Source of the DNA: Thermanaeromonas sp. C210
GTDB taxonomy: Bacteria > Bacillota > DSM-521 > Neomoorellales > Neomoorellaceae
Length of the DNA stretch: 64,000 nt
Assembly: GCF_013167955.1 (NCBI RefSeq)
Contig: NZ_BLWF01000004.1
Location: 186,001-250,000, forward strand
Reading direction: 5' to 3'
How positions within the stretch are numbered: position 1 is the first letter of the stretch; each line of letters begins with the position of its first letter. Below are positions 42,147-50,592 of the stretch, one piece after another. Under the pieces are notes generated by a model. It had not been told where the DNA came from and did no database searches. It saw only the letters and a program-made list of their open reading frames with translations. The position numbers and the translations under genes were made by a program.

Positions 42147-42815
42147 CTACTTTAGATTAGCATCTGTTAATCCGTGTTTCAAGGCGTAAACCGCTGCCTG
42201 TGTGCGGTCCTGGACGCCTATCTTGCGAAAGATCCGTGTTAAGTGGTTTTTTACGGTTTTCTCGCTGATGAACAAACGGCTGGCGATTTGCCGGTTGGAA
42301 GCCCCCCGGCCTACGTAAGCCAGGATCTCCTTTTCACGGGGCGTTAGAGGTACTCTTCCCTCACCTTCCTTCTGTCCGTCGGCCTGAGCTAAGAACCGCA
42401 GCACCTTTTTAGTAATACCCGGGTGAATCACCTGGATGCCTTCCGCCACCTGCAACACGGCATTCAAGAGACCCTCGGCGCTTACGTCCTTAAGGATATA
42501 ACCGGACACGCCCGCCTTTAGCAATTCCACGATATATTCTTCGTGGTCGTGAATGGTAAGGGCGATTACATGCGCCTGCGGCACCTCCCGGCGGATTATC
42601 TTGGTAGCCTCGATGCCGTTTAAAACAGGCAAGTTTATGTCCATCAGAACAATCCGTGGGCGCAGGACCCGGGCCAGCTCTACGGCCTTCTGACCGTCCT
42701 CCGCTTCCCCTACCACCGCCAGGCGCGGGTCCAGGGACAGAATTTTACGTATCCCCTCCCGCATCAGAGGATGATCGTCGGCAATGAGAACCGTGATCTT
42801 GTTCTCCGCGTTCAC
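42147..42815 (-). CDS. NarL/FixJ-family response regulator
   Basis: About 222 residues. The receiver domain has the acidic pair in IADDHPLMREGIRK, the phosphorylated Asp59 in VLMDINLPVLNG, and the conserved Lys in GYILKDVSAEGLL. The LuxR-type DNA-binding helix is LTPREKEILAYVGRGASNRQIASRLFISEKTVKNHL. Start chosen at GTG 42815, 7 nt past GGAGGG; an ATG two codons earlier is too close to the site. No histidine kinase is nearby, so it is an orphan. It lies between rbgA and rnhB, just upstream of nuo. Confidence 0.9.
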   Translation of the reverse strand: MNAENKITVLIADDHPLMREGIRKILSLDPRLAVVGEAEDGQKAVELARVLRPRIVLMDINLPVLNGIEATKIIRREVPQAHVIALTIHDHEEYIVELLKAGVSGYILKDVSAEGLLNAVLQVAEGIQVIHPGITKKVLRFLAQADGQKEGEGRVPLTPREKEILAYVGRGASNRQIASRLFISEKTVKNHLTRIFRKIGVQDRTQAAVYALKHGLTDANLK

Positions 42816-42849
42816 ACCCATGCCCTCCCCCGTAAAAGCCCCTCGACGG

Positions 42850-43683
42850 CTAACTCCTATCCGCGCTACCCAAGTCCCCCGGGAGCTCCAGGGTAGCCTT
42901 GCCCAGGTCACCCCGCCGAAATTCCCGGAGGAAAAAAAGGGCCGCCCTTTCCAGGTCCACTCCTCCTCCGGGCAGCAGGAATCCCCGCTTGCGTCCTACT
43001 ATCTCCAGTACCGCCTCCACGGGTTCATCTCCCTTGAGGCCGTAAGTTGTGCTGGGAAGAAAGAGATTATTTTCCCTCAAGGCCTTGAGCAACTCCCCCA
43101 CCGCCTCTTCCGGGCGGACAATATCCGGCGGAAAGCAACCCACGGCCGTAAGAAGGGCAGCGGTTCGGGCCTCCCGGTGCGGCGGGGCGAAAACTCCGGG
43201 AGTATCCAGCAGTTCCCATCCATCCCCCTGGCGGACCCACTGGGGACCCCGGGTTATACCGGGACGGTCACCTGTGCGAGTTGCTGCCCTGCCGACCAGG
43301 CGGTTGATTAGGGATGATTTACCCACGTTGGGTATTCCCACTATCACAGCCCTTAAGGGCCCCCGCCTGCCCTGTCGGCTCAACCTTTCCTTTTTCTTGC
43401 GGGCCATCTCCCCCAACAGGGAACGCAATCTCCCCACGCCCCGACCTTCCCGGGAATTGACGGCTACGGCCGGAATCCCTTGTTCCTTATAGTGTTCCAG
43501 CCACTCCTGGGTAGCCGCGGGCAAGGCCAGATCCGCCTTATTTAATACCCGGATAAGTCCCTTGGTGCCCAAAAACTCCTCGATGCCCCGGCACCTGCTA
43601 GAGGCGGGCAGGCGGGCTTCTACAACCTCCACCACCACATCGACTAGTTTTAAATAGGGCTGGATGTTTAGGAGTGGGTTCAC
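42850..43683 (-). CDS. rbgA: Ribosome biogenesis GTPase RbgA (YlqF)
   Basis: A 277-residue circularly permuted GTPase for late 50S assembly. The order of motifs is G4 (VLNKADLALP), then G1 (GIPNVGKSSLINRLVG), G2 (RPGITRG) and G3 (DTPGVFAP), as in YlqF/RbgA. The C-terminal ANTAR-like RNA-binding part is present. It follows lepB by about 12 bp. Confidence 0.93.
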   Translation of the reverse strand: MNPLLNIQPYLKLVDVVVEVVEARLPASSRCRGIEEFLGTKGLIRVLNKADLALPAATQEWLEHYKEQGIPAVAVNSREGRGVGRLRSLLGEMARKKKERLSRQGRRGPLRAVIVGIPNVGKSSLINRLVGRAATRTGDRPGITRGPQWVRQGDGWELLDTPGVFAPPHREARTAALLTAVGCFPPDIVRPEEAVGELLKALRENNLFLPSTTYGLKGDEPVEAVLEIVGRKRGFLLPGGGVDLERAALFFLREFRRGDLGKATLELPGDLGSADRS

Positions 43684-43695
43684 GGCCTCACCCGC

Positions 43696-44232
43696 TCACC
43701 TGATTAGCCCCAGCCGGCTCAAGGGCCAATAAATGAATGCGGCTTTACCTATCACAAACCTGCGTTCCAGCGGCCCCCAAACGCGGCTGTCTGAGCTGAT
43801 ATTCCGATTATCGCCCATCACGAAATAACTGTCCGCCGGAACTTTAATAGGCCCGAAATCGCTGTGGACCACCCCGGGAGGTAGATAACTCTCGTTCAGA
43901 GGCTGGCCATTAACATAAATTTTGTTATCGTGGGCCTCTATCGTGTCTCCGCCCACGGCAATAACCCGCTTCACATAGTCCCGGTTAGGCTCCAAGGGAT
44001 ACCGAAAAACCACCACGTCTCCCCGCTGGGGTTCGCTAAAACGGTAGACCAGGCGGTTAACCAGTATGCGGTCCCCGGGGTAGAGGGTAGGCTCCATGGA
44101 GCCGGAAGGGATCCAGAAGGGAGTAATCAAAAAGGCCCTAATTATCATAGCCAGAACCGCCGCTATTACCAGGGCTTGCAACAGCTCGGTAAGAAAAGAC
44201 CCCTTCTTTTCCTCTTTTTCGATAACATCCAT
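43696..44232 (-). CDS. lepB: Signal peptidase I
   Basis: About 178 residues. One N-terminal membrane helix (about 12-32) is followed by the catalytic Ser in PSGSMEPTLYPGD (about residue 45) and the Lys in RDYVKRVIA (about residue 88). The late GDNRNISSDSRVWG (box D) is clear. It cleaves signal peptides on the outer face. Start at ATG 44232, behind GGGAGG. Confidence 0.93.
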   Translation of the reverse strand: MDVIEKEEKKGSFLTELLQALVIAAVLAMIIRAFLITPFWIPSGSMEPTLYPGDRILVNRLVYRFSEPQRGDVVVFRYPLEPNRDYVKRVIAVGGDTIEAHDNKIYVNGQPLNESYLPPGVVHSDFGPIKVPADSYFVMGDNRNISSDSRVWGPLERRFVIGKAAFIYWPLSRLGLIR

Positions 44233-44259
44233 AGCCCGGTTTAGCCTCCCTAAAGTCAA

Positions 44260-44289
44260 ACAAGGGGCTGTTTTCGACCAACCCCTTGT
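44260..44289 (-). terminator. hairpin between rplS and lepB, possible weak terminator
   Basis: A perfect 8-bp stem ACAAGGGG / CCCCTTGT with a 14-nt loop, followed on the minus strand by TTGACTTT. The U-run is weak, so partial attenuation is more likely than full termination. Confidence 0.45.
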
Positions 44290-44298
44290 CCTTCGGCT

Positions 44299-44643
44299 CT
44301 ACTGCTTCTCACCCCGGATGCGGGCCGCCTTGCCCACACGCTCCCGCAGGTAGTACAGCTTGGCACGCCTCACTTCACCTCTGCGCACCACTTCAATACG
44401 CTCGATGCGGGGAGAGTGCAAAAGGAAAATCCTTTCTACGGCAACGCCGTAGGAAACGCGCCGGACGGTAAAAGTTTCCTGAGATCCCTTACCCCTCCGG
44501 CTGATAACCACCCCTTCAAAAACCTGGATACGTTCGCGGTTGCCCTCAATGACTTTAAGATGCACCCGGACGGTATCCCCGGGTTTAAAGGAGGGGATGT
44601 CCTGTCTCATCTGGTCCTTTTCCAGGGTCTCCATTATGTTCAT
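44299..44643 (-). CDS. rplS: 50S ribosomal protein L19
   Basis: A 114-residue L19. [39 protein letters not shown] and the Arg-rich C-terminus ([18 protein letters not shown]) are typical. It lies after trmD, as in most bacteria. Confidence 0.95.
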   Translation of the reverse strand: MNIMETLEKDQMRQDIPSFKPGDTVRVHLKVIEGNRERIQVFEGVVISRRGKGSQETFTVRRVSYGVAVERIFLLHSPRIERIEVVRRGEVRRAKLYYLRERVGKAARIRGEKQ

Positions 44644-44679
44644 GGGTTACCCCCCTTTCCTGTTGCAAACCGAGTCATA

Positions 44680-45426
44680 TTATACCATTTTTCCCTTTTC
44701 CTTCACACATTCATCCAGCAGGCGCCGATCTTCTTCGGTCAGCGGTGCCTTTTCAAGGAGATCGGGCCTCCTGAGCAGCGTGCGCTCGAGGGCCTTTTTC
44801 CGGCGCCAGATCCTTATTTTCTCATGGTCCCCCGATAAGAGAACCTCCGGAACTTCTAGACCGCGAAAAGAGCGGGGCCTGGTATATTGGGGGTATTCCA
44901 AGATGCCCCAGGTGAAGGAGTCTTCCCAAGGGCCTTCCTCCGCACCGACCGCCCCTGGCAATAGCCTGGCAACGGCATCGATTATAACCATGGCCGGCAG
45001 CTCTCCTCCGGTCAGGATGTAGTCCCCGATGGAAACCTCCCGGGTAACCAAATGGGTGCGTATTCTTTCATCCACACCTTCGTAATGGCCGCAGAGGAGA
45101 ACCAGCCAGTCTTCCCGTGATAGTTCCACCGCCAGGGCCTGGTTGAAAACCTCTCCCTGGGGGGAAAGGAGAATAATGGGGGGACGCCGGGCGGCCCCTC
45201 CCAGCAAGAACTCCACCGCCCGAAAAACCGGCTCGGGCTTTAAAATCATGCCCGGTCCGCCGCCGTACGGATAATCATCCACCCGACGGTGTTTATCTTG
45301 AGAGAAATCCCGGATGTCCACCAGGTTCACAGTTAGCAGACCCTTTTCCCGGGCCCTCTTTATAATGCTCGCATCGAGGGGCCCGCTAAACATTTCAGGA
45401 AAAAGGGTTAAGACATCTATTCGCAC
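44680..45426 (-). CDS. trmD: tRNA (guanine-N1)-methyltransferase
   Basis: A 248-residue SPOUT enzyme that forms m1G37 in tRNA. It contains [13 protein letters not shown], the trefoil knot segments [13 protein letters not shown] and [27 protein letters not shown], and the late [14 protein letters not shown]. It lies 14 bp after rimM. Confidence 0.95.
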   Translation of the reverse strand: MRIDVLTLFPEMFSGPLDASIIKRAREKGLLTVNLVDIRDFSQDKHRRVDDYPYGGGPGMILKPEPVFRAVEFLLGGAARRPPIILLSPQGEVFNQALAVELSREDWLVLLCGHYEGVDERIRTHLVTREVSIGDYILTGGELPAMVIIDAVARLLPGAVGAEEGPWEDSFTWGILEYPQYTRPRSFRGLEVPEVLLSGDHEKIRIWRRKKALERTLLRRPDLLEKAPLTEEDRRLLDECVKEKGKMV

Positions 45427-45440
45427 CCCTTCAGGTCCCC

Positions 45441-45947
45441 CTAATCTAGCAGGCCGGGTATGGGCTTCACTCTGATTATCCCCTGCTCCACATCTATTTC
45501 CCGGACTACCTCCTTAACCGCCGGGATAAGGACTTCCCCGGCCTCCGGGGTGACGACGACAAACACATCATTAGCCCCCGTCTGCTGCACGTCCCGCAGT
45601 TCTCCCAACAATTCACCTTCCTCCGTATATACCCGGCACCCAACCAGTTGAAAGATGTAGTACCGGCCCGGTGGTAAGGGTTCCACTTCCCAGGGTTCTA
45701 CCTCCAGGATGGCCCCACGCAATTTTTCGGCCGACGTAAGGTCCTGTATTTCAGCAAACTGGACGATCACGCTTTTCCCGTGCTGCCTGGACCGGGCAAC
45801 GGTTAGACAAGTATCGCCCTGAGCAAGGAAAAGCCTGGTTCCCGGCCGATAGCGCTCCGGAAAATCCGTCCAGGGCCAGACCTTCACTTCCCCCCGATGA
45901 CCATGGGTGGAAACCACTTTACCCACCGCTATGCGTTTTTTCTCCAT
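45441..45947 (-). CDS. rimM: Ribosome maturation factor RimM
   Basis: A 168-residue 30S assembly factor. The N-terminal [26 protein letters not shown] and the PRC-barrel region [27 protein letters not shown] are diagnostic. It sits between khpA and trmD in the usual operon. Confidence 0.93.
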   Translation of the reverse strand: MEKKRIAVGKVVSTHGHRGEVKVWPWTDFPERYRPGTRLFLAQGDTCLTVARSRQHGKSVIVQFAEIQDLTSAEKLRGAILEVEPWEVEPLPPGRYYIFQLVGCRVYTEEGELLGELRDVQQTGANDVFVVVTPEAGEVLIPAVKEVVREIDVEQGIIRVKPIPGLLD

Positions 45948-45952
45948 GGGGG

Positions 45953-46180
45953 CTATATAATCTCCACCACCACGCGCTTGCCCTCACGGGCGGCCGCTGC
46001 CTTAACTACGGTGCGAATGGCCCGGGCGATGCGGCCCTGCTTGCCGATCACCTTTCCCATATCAGCCGGCGCTACCCTCAGCTCTAGAATGACCGACTTC
46101 TCTCCTTCGATCTGGGTAACTCTAACCTCGTCGGGATGATCTACCAAAGCTCTCGCCAGGGTTTCTACCAGCTCCTTCAC
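45953..46180 (-). CDS. khpA: KH-domain RNA-binding protein KhpA
   Basis: A 75-residue single-KH-domain protein. The GxxG loop is [16 protein letters not shown]. It binds RNA, usually with KhpB/Jag, and affects cell size in relatives. It lies between rpsP and rimM, as in many Firmicutes. Confidence 0.92.
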   Translation of the reverse strand: MKELVETLARALVDHPDEVRVTQIEGEKSVILELRVAPADMGKVIGKQGRIARAIRTVVKAAAAREGKRVVVEII

Positions 46181-46202
46181 AGCTGCCCTACCCCCTTACT
46201 AG

Positions 46203-46475
46203 CTACTTGGCTTCTTTCGCCGCCATGAACTTCTCCCAAACCCCTGCCTTTTTTAGAAGCGCCCGGGCCGTCTCGGAAGGTTGAGCCCCTACCTTCAACC
46301 ACCGCAAGGCCTTTTCCTCGTCGATGGAAATTTCCTCCGGCTGCCGCACGGGATTATAGTAACCCAGCTCTTCAATAACCCGGCCATCCCTCGGAGAACG
46401 GGAATCGGCTACTACCAGGCGGTAAAAGGGAGCCTTCTTAGCGCCCATCCTCTTTAGCCTAATGCGCGTCGCCAA
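46203..46475 (-). CDS. rpsP: 30S ribosomal protein S16
   Basis: About 90 residues with the family start [31 protein letters not shown]. The true start is TTG 46475, 11 nt past a GGAGGTG site; the GTG at 46487 lies inside that site. It follows ffh by about 40 bp. Confidence 0.93.
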   Translation of the reverse strand: MATRIRLKRMGAKKAPFYRLVVADSRSPRDGRVIEELGYYNPVRQPEEISIDEEKALRWLKVGAQPSETARALLKKAGVWEKFMAAKEAK

Positions 46476-46514
46476 TCTTATTTTCACCTCCTTTCCAAGG
46501 TTTCGCGGGAATAT

Positions 46515-47858
46515 CTACCCCGGCGGAAACTTTACCTTAACCTTGCCCTTCTTACCTCCGGCCAGGTCGCCCAAATGTTGCATCAACCTCCGGGCTTCGT
46601 CGAATTGCCGCAGTAACCGGTTCACCTCCTGGACCGTCGTCCCGCTACCGGCAGCTATACGCCTCCTGCGGCTGGCATTGATGATACCCGGATTTCGGCG
46701 CTCCTCCGGCGTCATGGACTGGATGATGGCCTCTATATGCACGATCTCCTTGGGATCCACCTGAAGGCCCTTCAAATGCTTCCAGGGGCCCGTGCCGGGC
46801 AAGAGTCCTAATAGCTCATCCAGGGGGCCCACTTTCTGCACCTGTTTGAGCTGCCGCAAGAAATCCTCCAAGGTAAAATCCTGTTGACGCAACTTCCGCT
46901 GAAACTCCAGGGCCTCGTCCCGGTCGATGGCAGCCTGGGCCTTCTCTATAATGGTGAGGACATCGCCCATGCCTAAAATTCTGGAAGCTATCCGGTCGGG
47001 GTGGAAAGCCTCCAGGGCATCGGGCCTCTCCCCTACCCCGATAAATTTAATCGGGCACCCGGTGACGGCCCGGACGGACAACGCCGCACCGCCCCGGGTG
47101 TCCCCATCCAGCTTGGTCAGGATGACCCCCGTCAATCCCAGCTGCCGGTGGAAAGCCTCGGCCACCCGCACCGCATCCTGTCCGGTCATGGCATCCAGCA
47201 CCAGCAGGATCTCATGGGGCCGAGCGGCTTCCTTCATGGCTCCCAGTTCGGCCATCATCTCTTCATTGATATGCAGGCGACCTGCCGTATCAACAATCAC
47301 GGGATCGTGACCCAAACGGCTGGCCTCCTCCAGGGCCAGGCGAACTATACGAACCGGACTCTTTTCCTGCTCCGAGCTAAAAACAGGCAGCTTTAACTGC
47401 TCCCCCAGCACCTGGAGCTGCCTGATGGCCGCCGGGCGGTAAACGTCCGCCGCCACGAGGAGGGGGCGCCGGCCTTGCTTCTGGCAATAATAAGCCACCT
47501 TGGCCGCGGTGGTAGTCTTGCCCGCTCCCTGGAGTCCCACCAGCATTATCACCGTAGGGGGATGACCCGTCCACTTAATTTTAGTTTCCCCGCCGCCCAT
47601 TAAGGCGGTCAATTCCTCATAAACTATCTTGACCACCTGCTGGCCGGGAGTCAGGCTTTGCTGAACCTCCTGGCCTACGGCTCGCTCTTTCACCCTGGCG
47701 AGAAAATCCTTGACGACCTTGAAGTTAACATCTGCCTCCAGCAGGGCCAGTCTTATTTCCCGCAGGGCCTCATTTACATCGGATTCGGTTAGTTTGCCTT
47801 TCCCTTTAAGTTTTCTTAACGTGTTCTGTAGTTTCTCCGCCAACGAACTAAACAGCAC
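46515..47858 (-). CDS. ffh: Signal recognition particle protein
   Basis: About 447 residues. The N domain is followed by the GTPase domain with VGLQGAGKTTTAAKVA, DTAGRLHIN and LTKLDGDTRGGAALSV. The M domain is methionine-poor but has the SRP-RNA-binding GSGTTVQEVNRLLRQFDEARRLM. It delivers nascent membrane proteins with FtsY. Start at GTG 47858 (VLFSSLAEKLQ), which overlaps ylxM by 11 nt; a more upstream ATG at 47888 is less likely. Confidence 0.94.
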   Translation of the reverse strand: MLFSSLAEKLQNTLRKLKGKGKLTESDVNEALREIRLALLEADVNFKVVKDFLARVKERAVGQEVQQSLTPGQQVVKIVYEELTALMGGGETKIKWTGHPPTVIMLVGLQGAGKTTTAAKVAYYCQKQGRRPLLVAADVYRPAAIRQLQVLGEQLKLPVFSSEQEKSPVRIVRLALEEASRLGHDPVIVDTAGRLHINEEMMAELGAMKEAARPHEILLVLDAMTGQDAVRVAEAFHRQLGLTGVILTKLDGDTRGGAALSVRAVTGCPIKFIGVGERPDALEAFHPDRIASRILGMGDVLTIIEKAQAAIDRDEALEFQRKLRQQDFTLEDFLRQLKQVQKVGPLDELLGLLPGTGPWKHLKGLQVDPKEIVHIEAIIQSMTPEERRNPGIINASRRRRIAAGSGTTVQEVNRLLRQFDEARRLMQHLGDLAGGKKGKVKVKFPPG

Positions 47859-48246
47859 CCTGGCGACCCCCTTGCCCTCTGCCGTCACCCACAGGCCACT
47901 CCAGAAGTTGTTCCAGTTGTTGCAGGGCCTTATCGAACTCCTGCCAGCACCTGCTCTCCTTAAAGGCCGACAATCGGCGGGCTACTTCCTCCAGTTTTTC
48001 CCTTTCCTTCGAGTATCGCTCCAAATACCCCAGGCGGGCTTCGTAATCCTCCAGGGCCTTCTCCGCCCGCTGCAGCCCGTCATAAACGGCTTGACGGCTT
48101 ACCTGGCATAAGGCCGCAATCTCGCCCAGGGAGAGATCATGATGATAATGCAGCTCCAGCCACTGGCGCTGCTTGGGTGTAAGCAGGGGGCCGTAAAAAT
48201 CATACAAACGGCCGATGCGCGTCATGCGGTCCAAAATGTTGGCCAT
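47848..48246 (-). CDS. ylxM: YlxM-family DNA-binding protein (SRP operon regulator)
   Basis: About 132 residues of the sigma-70 region 4-like family UPF0122. LYDFYGPLLTPKQRQWLELHYHHDLSLGEIAALCQVSRQAVYDGLQRAEKALEDYE is the family hallmark. It is followed by a coiled coil. It usually precedes ffh and may regulate it. The ATG at 48246 lies only about 9 nt past a consensus -10, so the mRNA may be nearly leaderless; ATG 48225 is an alternative without a ribosome site. Frames to 48273 overlap the promoter. Confidence 0.9.
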   Translation of the reverse strand: MANILDRMTRIGRLYDFYGPLLTPKQRQWLELHYHHDLSLGEIAALCQVSRQAVYDGLQRAEKALEDYEARLGYLERYSKEREKLEEVARRLSAFKESRCWQEFDKALQQLEQLLEWPVGDGRGQGGRQGAV

Positions 48247-48255
48247 CGGTTTAAG

Positions 48256-48284
48256 ATTATAACCCCTCGTCACAGGTCTGTCAA
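48256..48284 (-). promoter_or_regulatory. consensus sigma-A promoter of the ylxM-ffh operon
   Basis: Minus-strand TTGACA (48279-48284) and TATAAT (48256-48261), both perfect, with an exact 17-bp spacer. The predicted start is about 48250, four or so bases before the ylxM ATG. It probably drives ylxM, ffh, rpsP, khpA, rimM, trmD and rplS. Confidence 0.9.
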
Positions 48285-48300
48285 GGATTTTACTTTGACA
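48279..48300. repeat. inverted repeat TGTCAA/TTGACA at the promoter
   Basis: TGTCAA and TTGACA flank a 10-bp spacer. One arm is the -35 hexamer itself; the other overlaps the mtaD stop region. Two opposed -35-like elements or an operator are possible readings. Confidence 0.4.
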
Positions 48301-49591
48301 GCCCTTGTAAAGCCCTTATCCGCTGGTTAGTTTCCCTATAAATGCGCTCTTCATCTAAAGTTTTCAACTGGCCCCCGGCCATAAGAATGCGGCCGTTGAC
48401 GATCACGGTGTCCACATCGCTGCCGCGGGCCGAGTACACGACATGGGCTACGAGGTCGTTGGCCGGCTGCCAGTGGGGCTGCCGGGTATTAAGGAGGATG
48501 ACATCGGCCTTCTTCCCCGCTTCCAGGGTCCCGATCTCCTTTTCCAGACCCAGCGCCCGGGCTCCGTTAATGGTAGCCAGGGCCAAGGCTTCCTCTGCCC
48601 TCAAAACATTAGGATCGCCGGAAATACCCTTGGCCAGAAGGGCTGCCGTGCGGGTTTCTTCCAGCAGGTCGAGGTTGTTGTTGCTCGCCGCGCCGTCGGT
48701 ACCAATGCCTACCGTGACTCCCGCAGCTAGCATGGCAGCTATCGGAGCCACGCCGCTGGCCAGCTTTAAATTGCTCTCCGGGCAGTGGGCCACCCCCACC
48801 TTTTTCTCCGCCAGGATGGCGATCTCTTCTTCCGTCAAGTGCACGCAGTGGGCGGCGAGGGTAGGTAGATCGAACAGGCCCAGGCCGGCCACATGGGCCA
48901 CCGGCGGCGAACCGTAAGCGGACCGGATTTCCTCGACTTCCTGCCGCGTTTCGGCCAGGTGGATATGTAAACCCACCCCCAACTTTGCCGCCGCCTCGAC
49001 CACTTTCCGGAGGTAATCCGGCGGACACGTGTAGGGGGCATGGGGACCGAGCATGATGGTTATGCGTCCGTCTCCGGCCCCGTGCCATTCCCGCACCAGG
49101 CTTTCGGCCGCCCGGAGCCTCTCTTCTCCCCCGCCACCCAGCCCGATCAGGCCCTGGCTTAAGCAGGCACGTACCCCGGCTTCCTCTGCGGCCCGGGCCA
49201 CCACATCCATGTGAAAATACATATCGGCAAAGGTAGTAGTCCCCGAACGGATCATTTCGGCCAGGGCCAGTTGGGTACCCCAGTAGATATCCTCCCGGTC
49301 GAGCTTGTTCTCCACGGGCCAGATTTTCTCTTCCAACCACTGGCGCAAGGGCAAATCATCGGCGTAACCCCGAAAGAGGGTCATGGCCGCATGGGTATGG
49401 ATGTTAACCAGTCCGGGCAAGGCCACTTTGCCCTCCGCCCTTATAATTTCCCCCTCCTCCCAGCCGGAAGGCAGCCCTTCCTCCCGCCCCACATAGGCTA
49501 ACCGGTCACCCGCTATGGCTATGGCCCCCTTATCGATTACGGGACCTTTTACGGGCACAATAGAGCACCCTTTGATGAGGAGTTTTTTCAT
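48290..49591 (-). CDS. mtaD: 5-methylthioadenosine/S-adenosylhomocysteine deaminase
   Basis: A 433-residue amidohydrolase. Metal ligands are in GLVNIHTHAAMTLFRG (HxH), the later GLHIHLAETRQEVEE and HCVHLTEEE, and GIGTDGAASNNNLDLLEE. This set is typical of MtaD/SAH deaminase in Clostridia, which replaces MTA/SAH nucleosidase. Start at ATG with AAGGAG 9 nt upstream. It lies between ftsY and ylxM. Related cytosine or guanine deaminases are less likely. Confidence 0.85.
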   Translation of the reverse strand: MKKLLIKGCSIVPVKGPVIDKGAIAIAGDRLAYVGREEGLPSGWEEGEIIRAEGKVALPGLVNIHTHAAMTLFRGYADDLPLRQWLEEKIWPVENKLDREDIYWGTQLALAEMIRSGTTTFADMYFHMDVVARAAEEAGVRACLSQGLIGLGGGGEERLRAAESLVREWHGAGDGRITIMLGPHAPYTCPPDYLRKVVEAAAKLGVGLHIHLAETRQEVEEIRSAYGSPPVAHVAGLGLFDLPTLAAHCVHLTEEEIAILAEKKVGVAHCPESNLKLASGVAPIAAMLAAGVTVGIGTDGAASNNNLDLLEETRTAALLAKGISGDPNVLRAEEALALATINGARALGLEKEIGTLEAGKKADVILLNTRQPHWQPANDLVAHVVYSARGSDVDTVIVNGRILMAGGQLKTLDEERIYRETNQRIRALQGLSK

Positions 49592-49656
49592 GCCCTGCTC
49601 TCCTTTCTTGCAAGCTTCCCGGCCCCTTCGCCGGCAGGGTCAGGGCTCCACCCGGA

Positions 49657-50571
49657 TTAACCGCCGAACAAGGCCAGGGCAAATTCCCGCGGTCTAAATT
49701 CTTCCAGGTCCTCAGGCCCCTCGCCCAGGCCCACCAGCTTGACGGGAATTTTCAACTCGTGGGCAATGGCCAGTACTACTCCGCCTTTGGCCGTCCCGTC
49801 CAACTTGGTCAGCACAATACCCGTAACCCCGACTGCCTCATGGAAGAGGCGGGCCTGGGAAAGGGCATTCTGGCCGGTGGTGGCATCCAGTACCAGCAAC
49901 ACTTCGTGGGGCGCTCCCGGGTGCTCCCTCCCGATGACGCGCCGGATTTTCTTCAGCTCTTCCATCAAGTTCGCTTTCGTCTGGAGGCGACCGGCCGTGT
50001 CCACCAACACCACATCAGCCTTGCGGCTGCGGGCCGCCTGGAGGGCATCGAAAACTACCGCGCCGGGGTCCGCCCCGGGCTGGTGGCTTATCAGCTCTGT
50101 CCCCGTCCGCTGGGCCCAAACGGCCAGCTGATCGGCCGCTGCCGCCCGGAAGGTATCGGCCGCAGCCAAGATAACCCGGCTTCCCTTCTGCCGGAAGCGG
50201 TAGGCCAGCTTGCCAATGGTAGTGGTTTTACCTGTCCCGTTAACCCCTACCATGAGTATGACGGTAGGAGGAGAAGGGGCCAGTTGCAAGCCGGCCGCTT
50301 CATTTTCCATCAGTCTTACCACGTCTTCCTGCAAAATGGAACCGAGGGCCGACGGATCGCTAATGTTTTCTTTCCTCGCCCGCTGCCGCAATCCCTCCAC
50401 TAGCTCCAGGGTAGTGGTTACCCCTACGTCGGCCGTAAGCAGAATTTCTTCCAGCTCCTCAAAAAATTCCTCGTCCAGCCCTTTCTTCCCTGTAAAAAGG
50501 TTTTCCAGGCGGCCGGCCAGGTTTTCCCTAGTTTTGGCTAAGCTCTGTTTCAACTTTTTTAGCAGGTTCAA
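49657..50571 (-). CDS. ftsY: Signal recognition particle receptor FtsY
   Basis: A 304-residue NG-domain receptor without the long acidic A domain. GTPase motifs are [33 protein letters not shown] and [17 protein letters not shown]. It docks SRP at the membrane. The frame starts with TTG at 50571 behind GGGGAGG. It follows smc by about 20 bp. Confidence 0.95.
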   Translation of the reverse strand: MNLLKKLKQSLAKTRENLAGRLENLFTGKKGLDEEFFEELEEILLTADVGVTTTLELVEGLRQRARKENISDPSALGSILQEDVVRLMENEAAGLQLAPSPPTVILMVGVNGTGKTTTIGKLAYRFRQKGSRVILAAADTFRAAAADQLAVWAQRTGTELISHQPGADPGAVVFDALQAARSRKADVVLVDTAGRLQTKANLMEELKKIRRVIGREHPGAPHEVLLVLDATTGQNALSQARLFHEAVGVTGIVLTKLDGTAKGGVVLAIAHELKIPVKLVGLGEGPEDLEEFRPREFALALFGG

Positions 50572-50592
50572 GGTGCAGAACTTACCTCCCCT

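Noticed and set aside
48609-49340. Long minus-strand frame of 243 codons inside mtaD
   Set aside because: It is out of frame with mtaD, is rich in Arg and Gly as expected for a GC-rich shadow, and has no family motifs.
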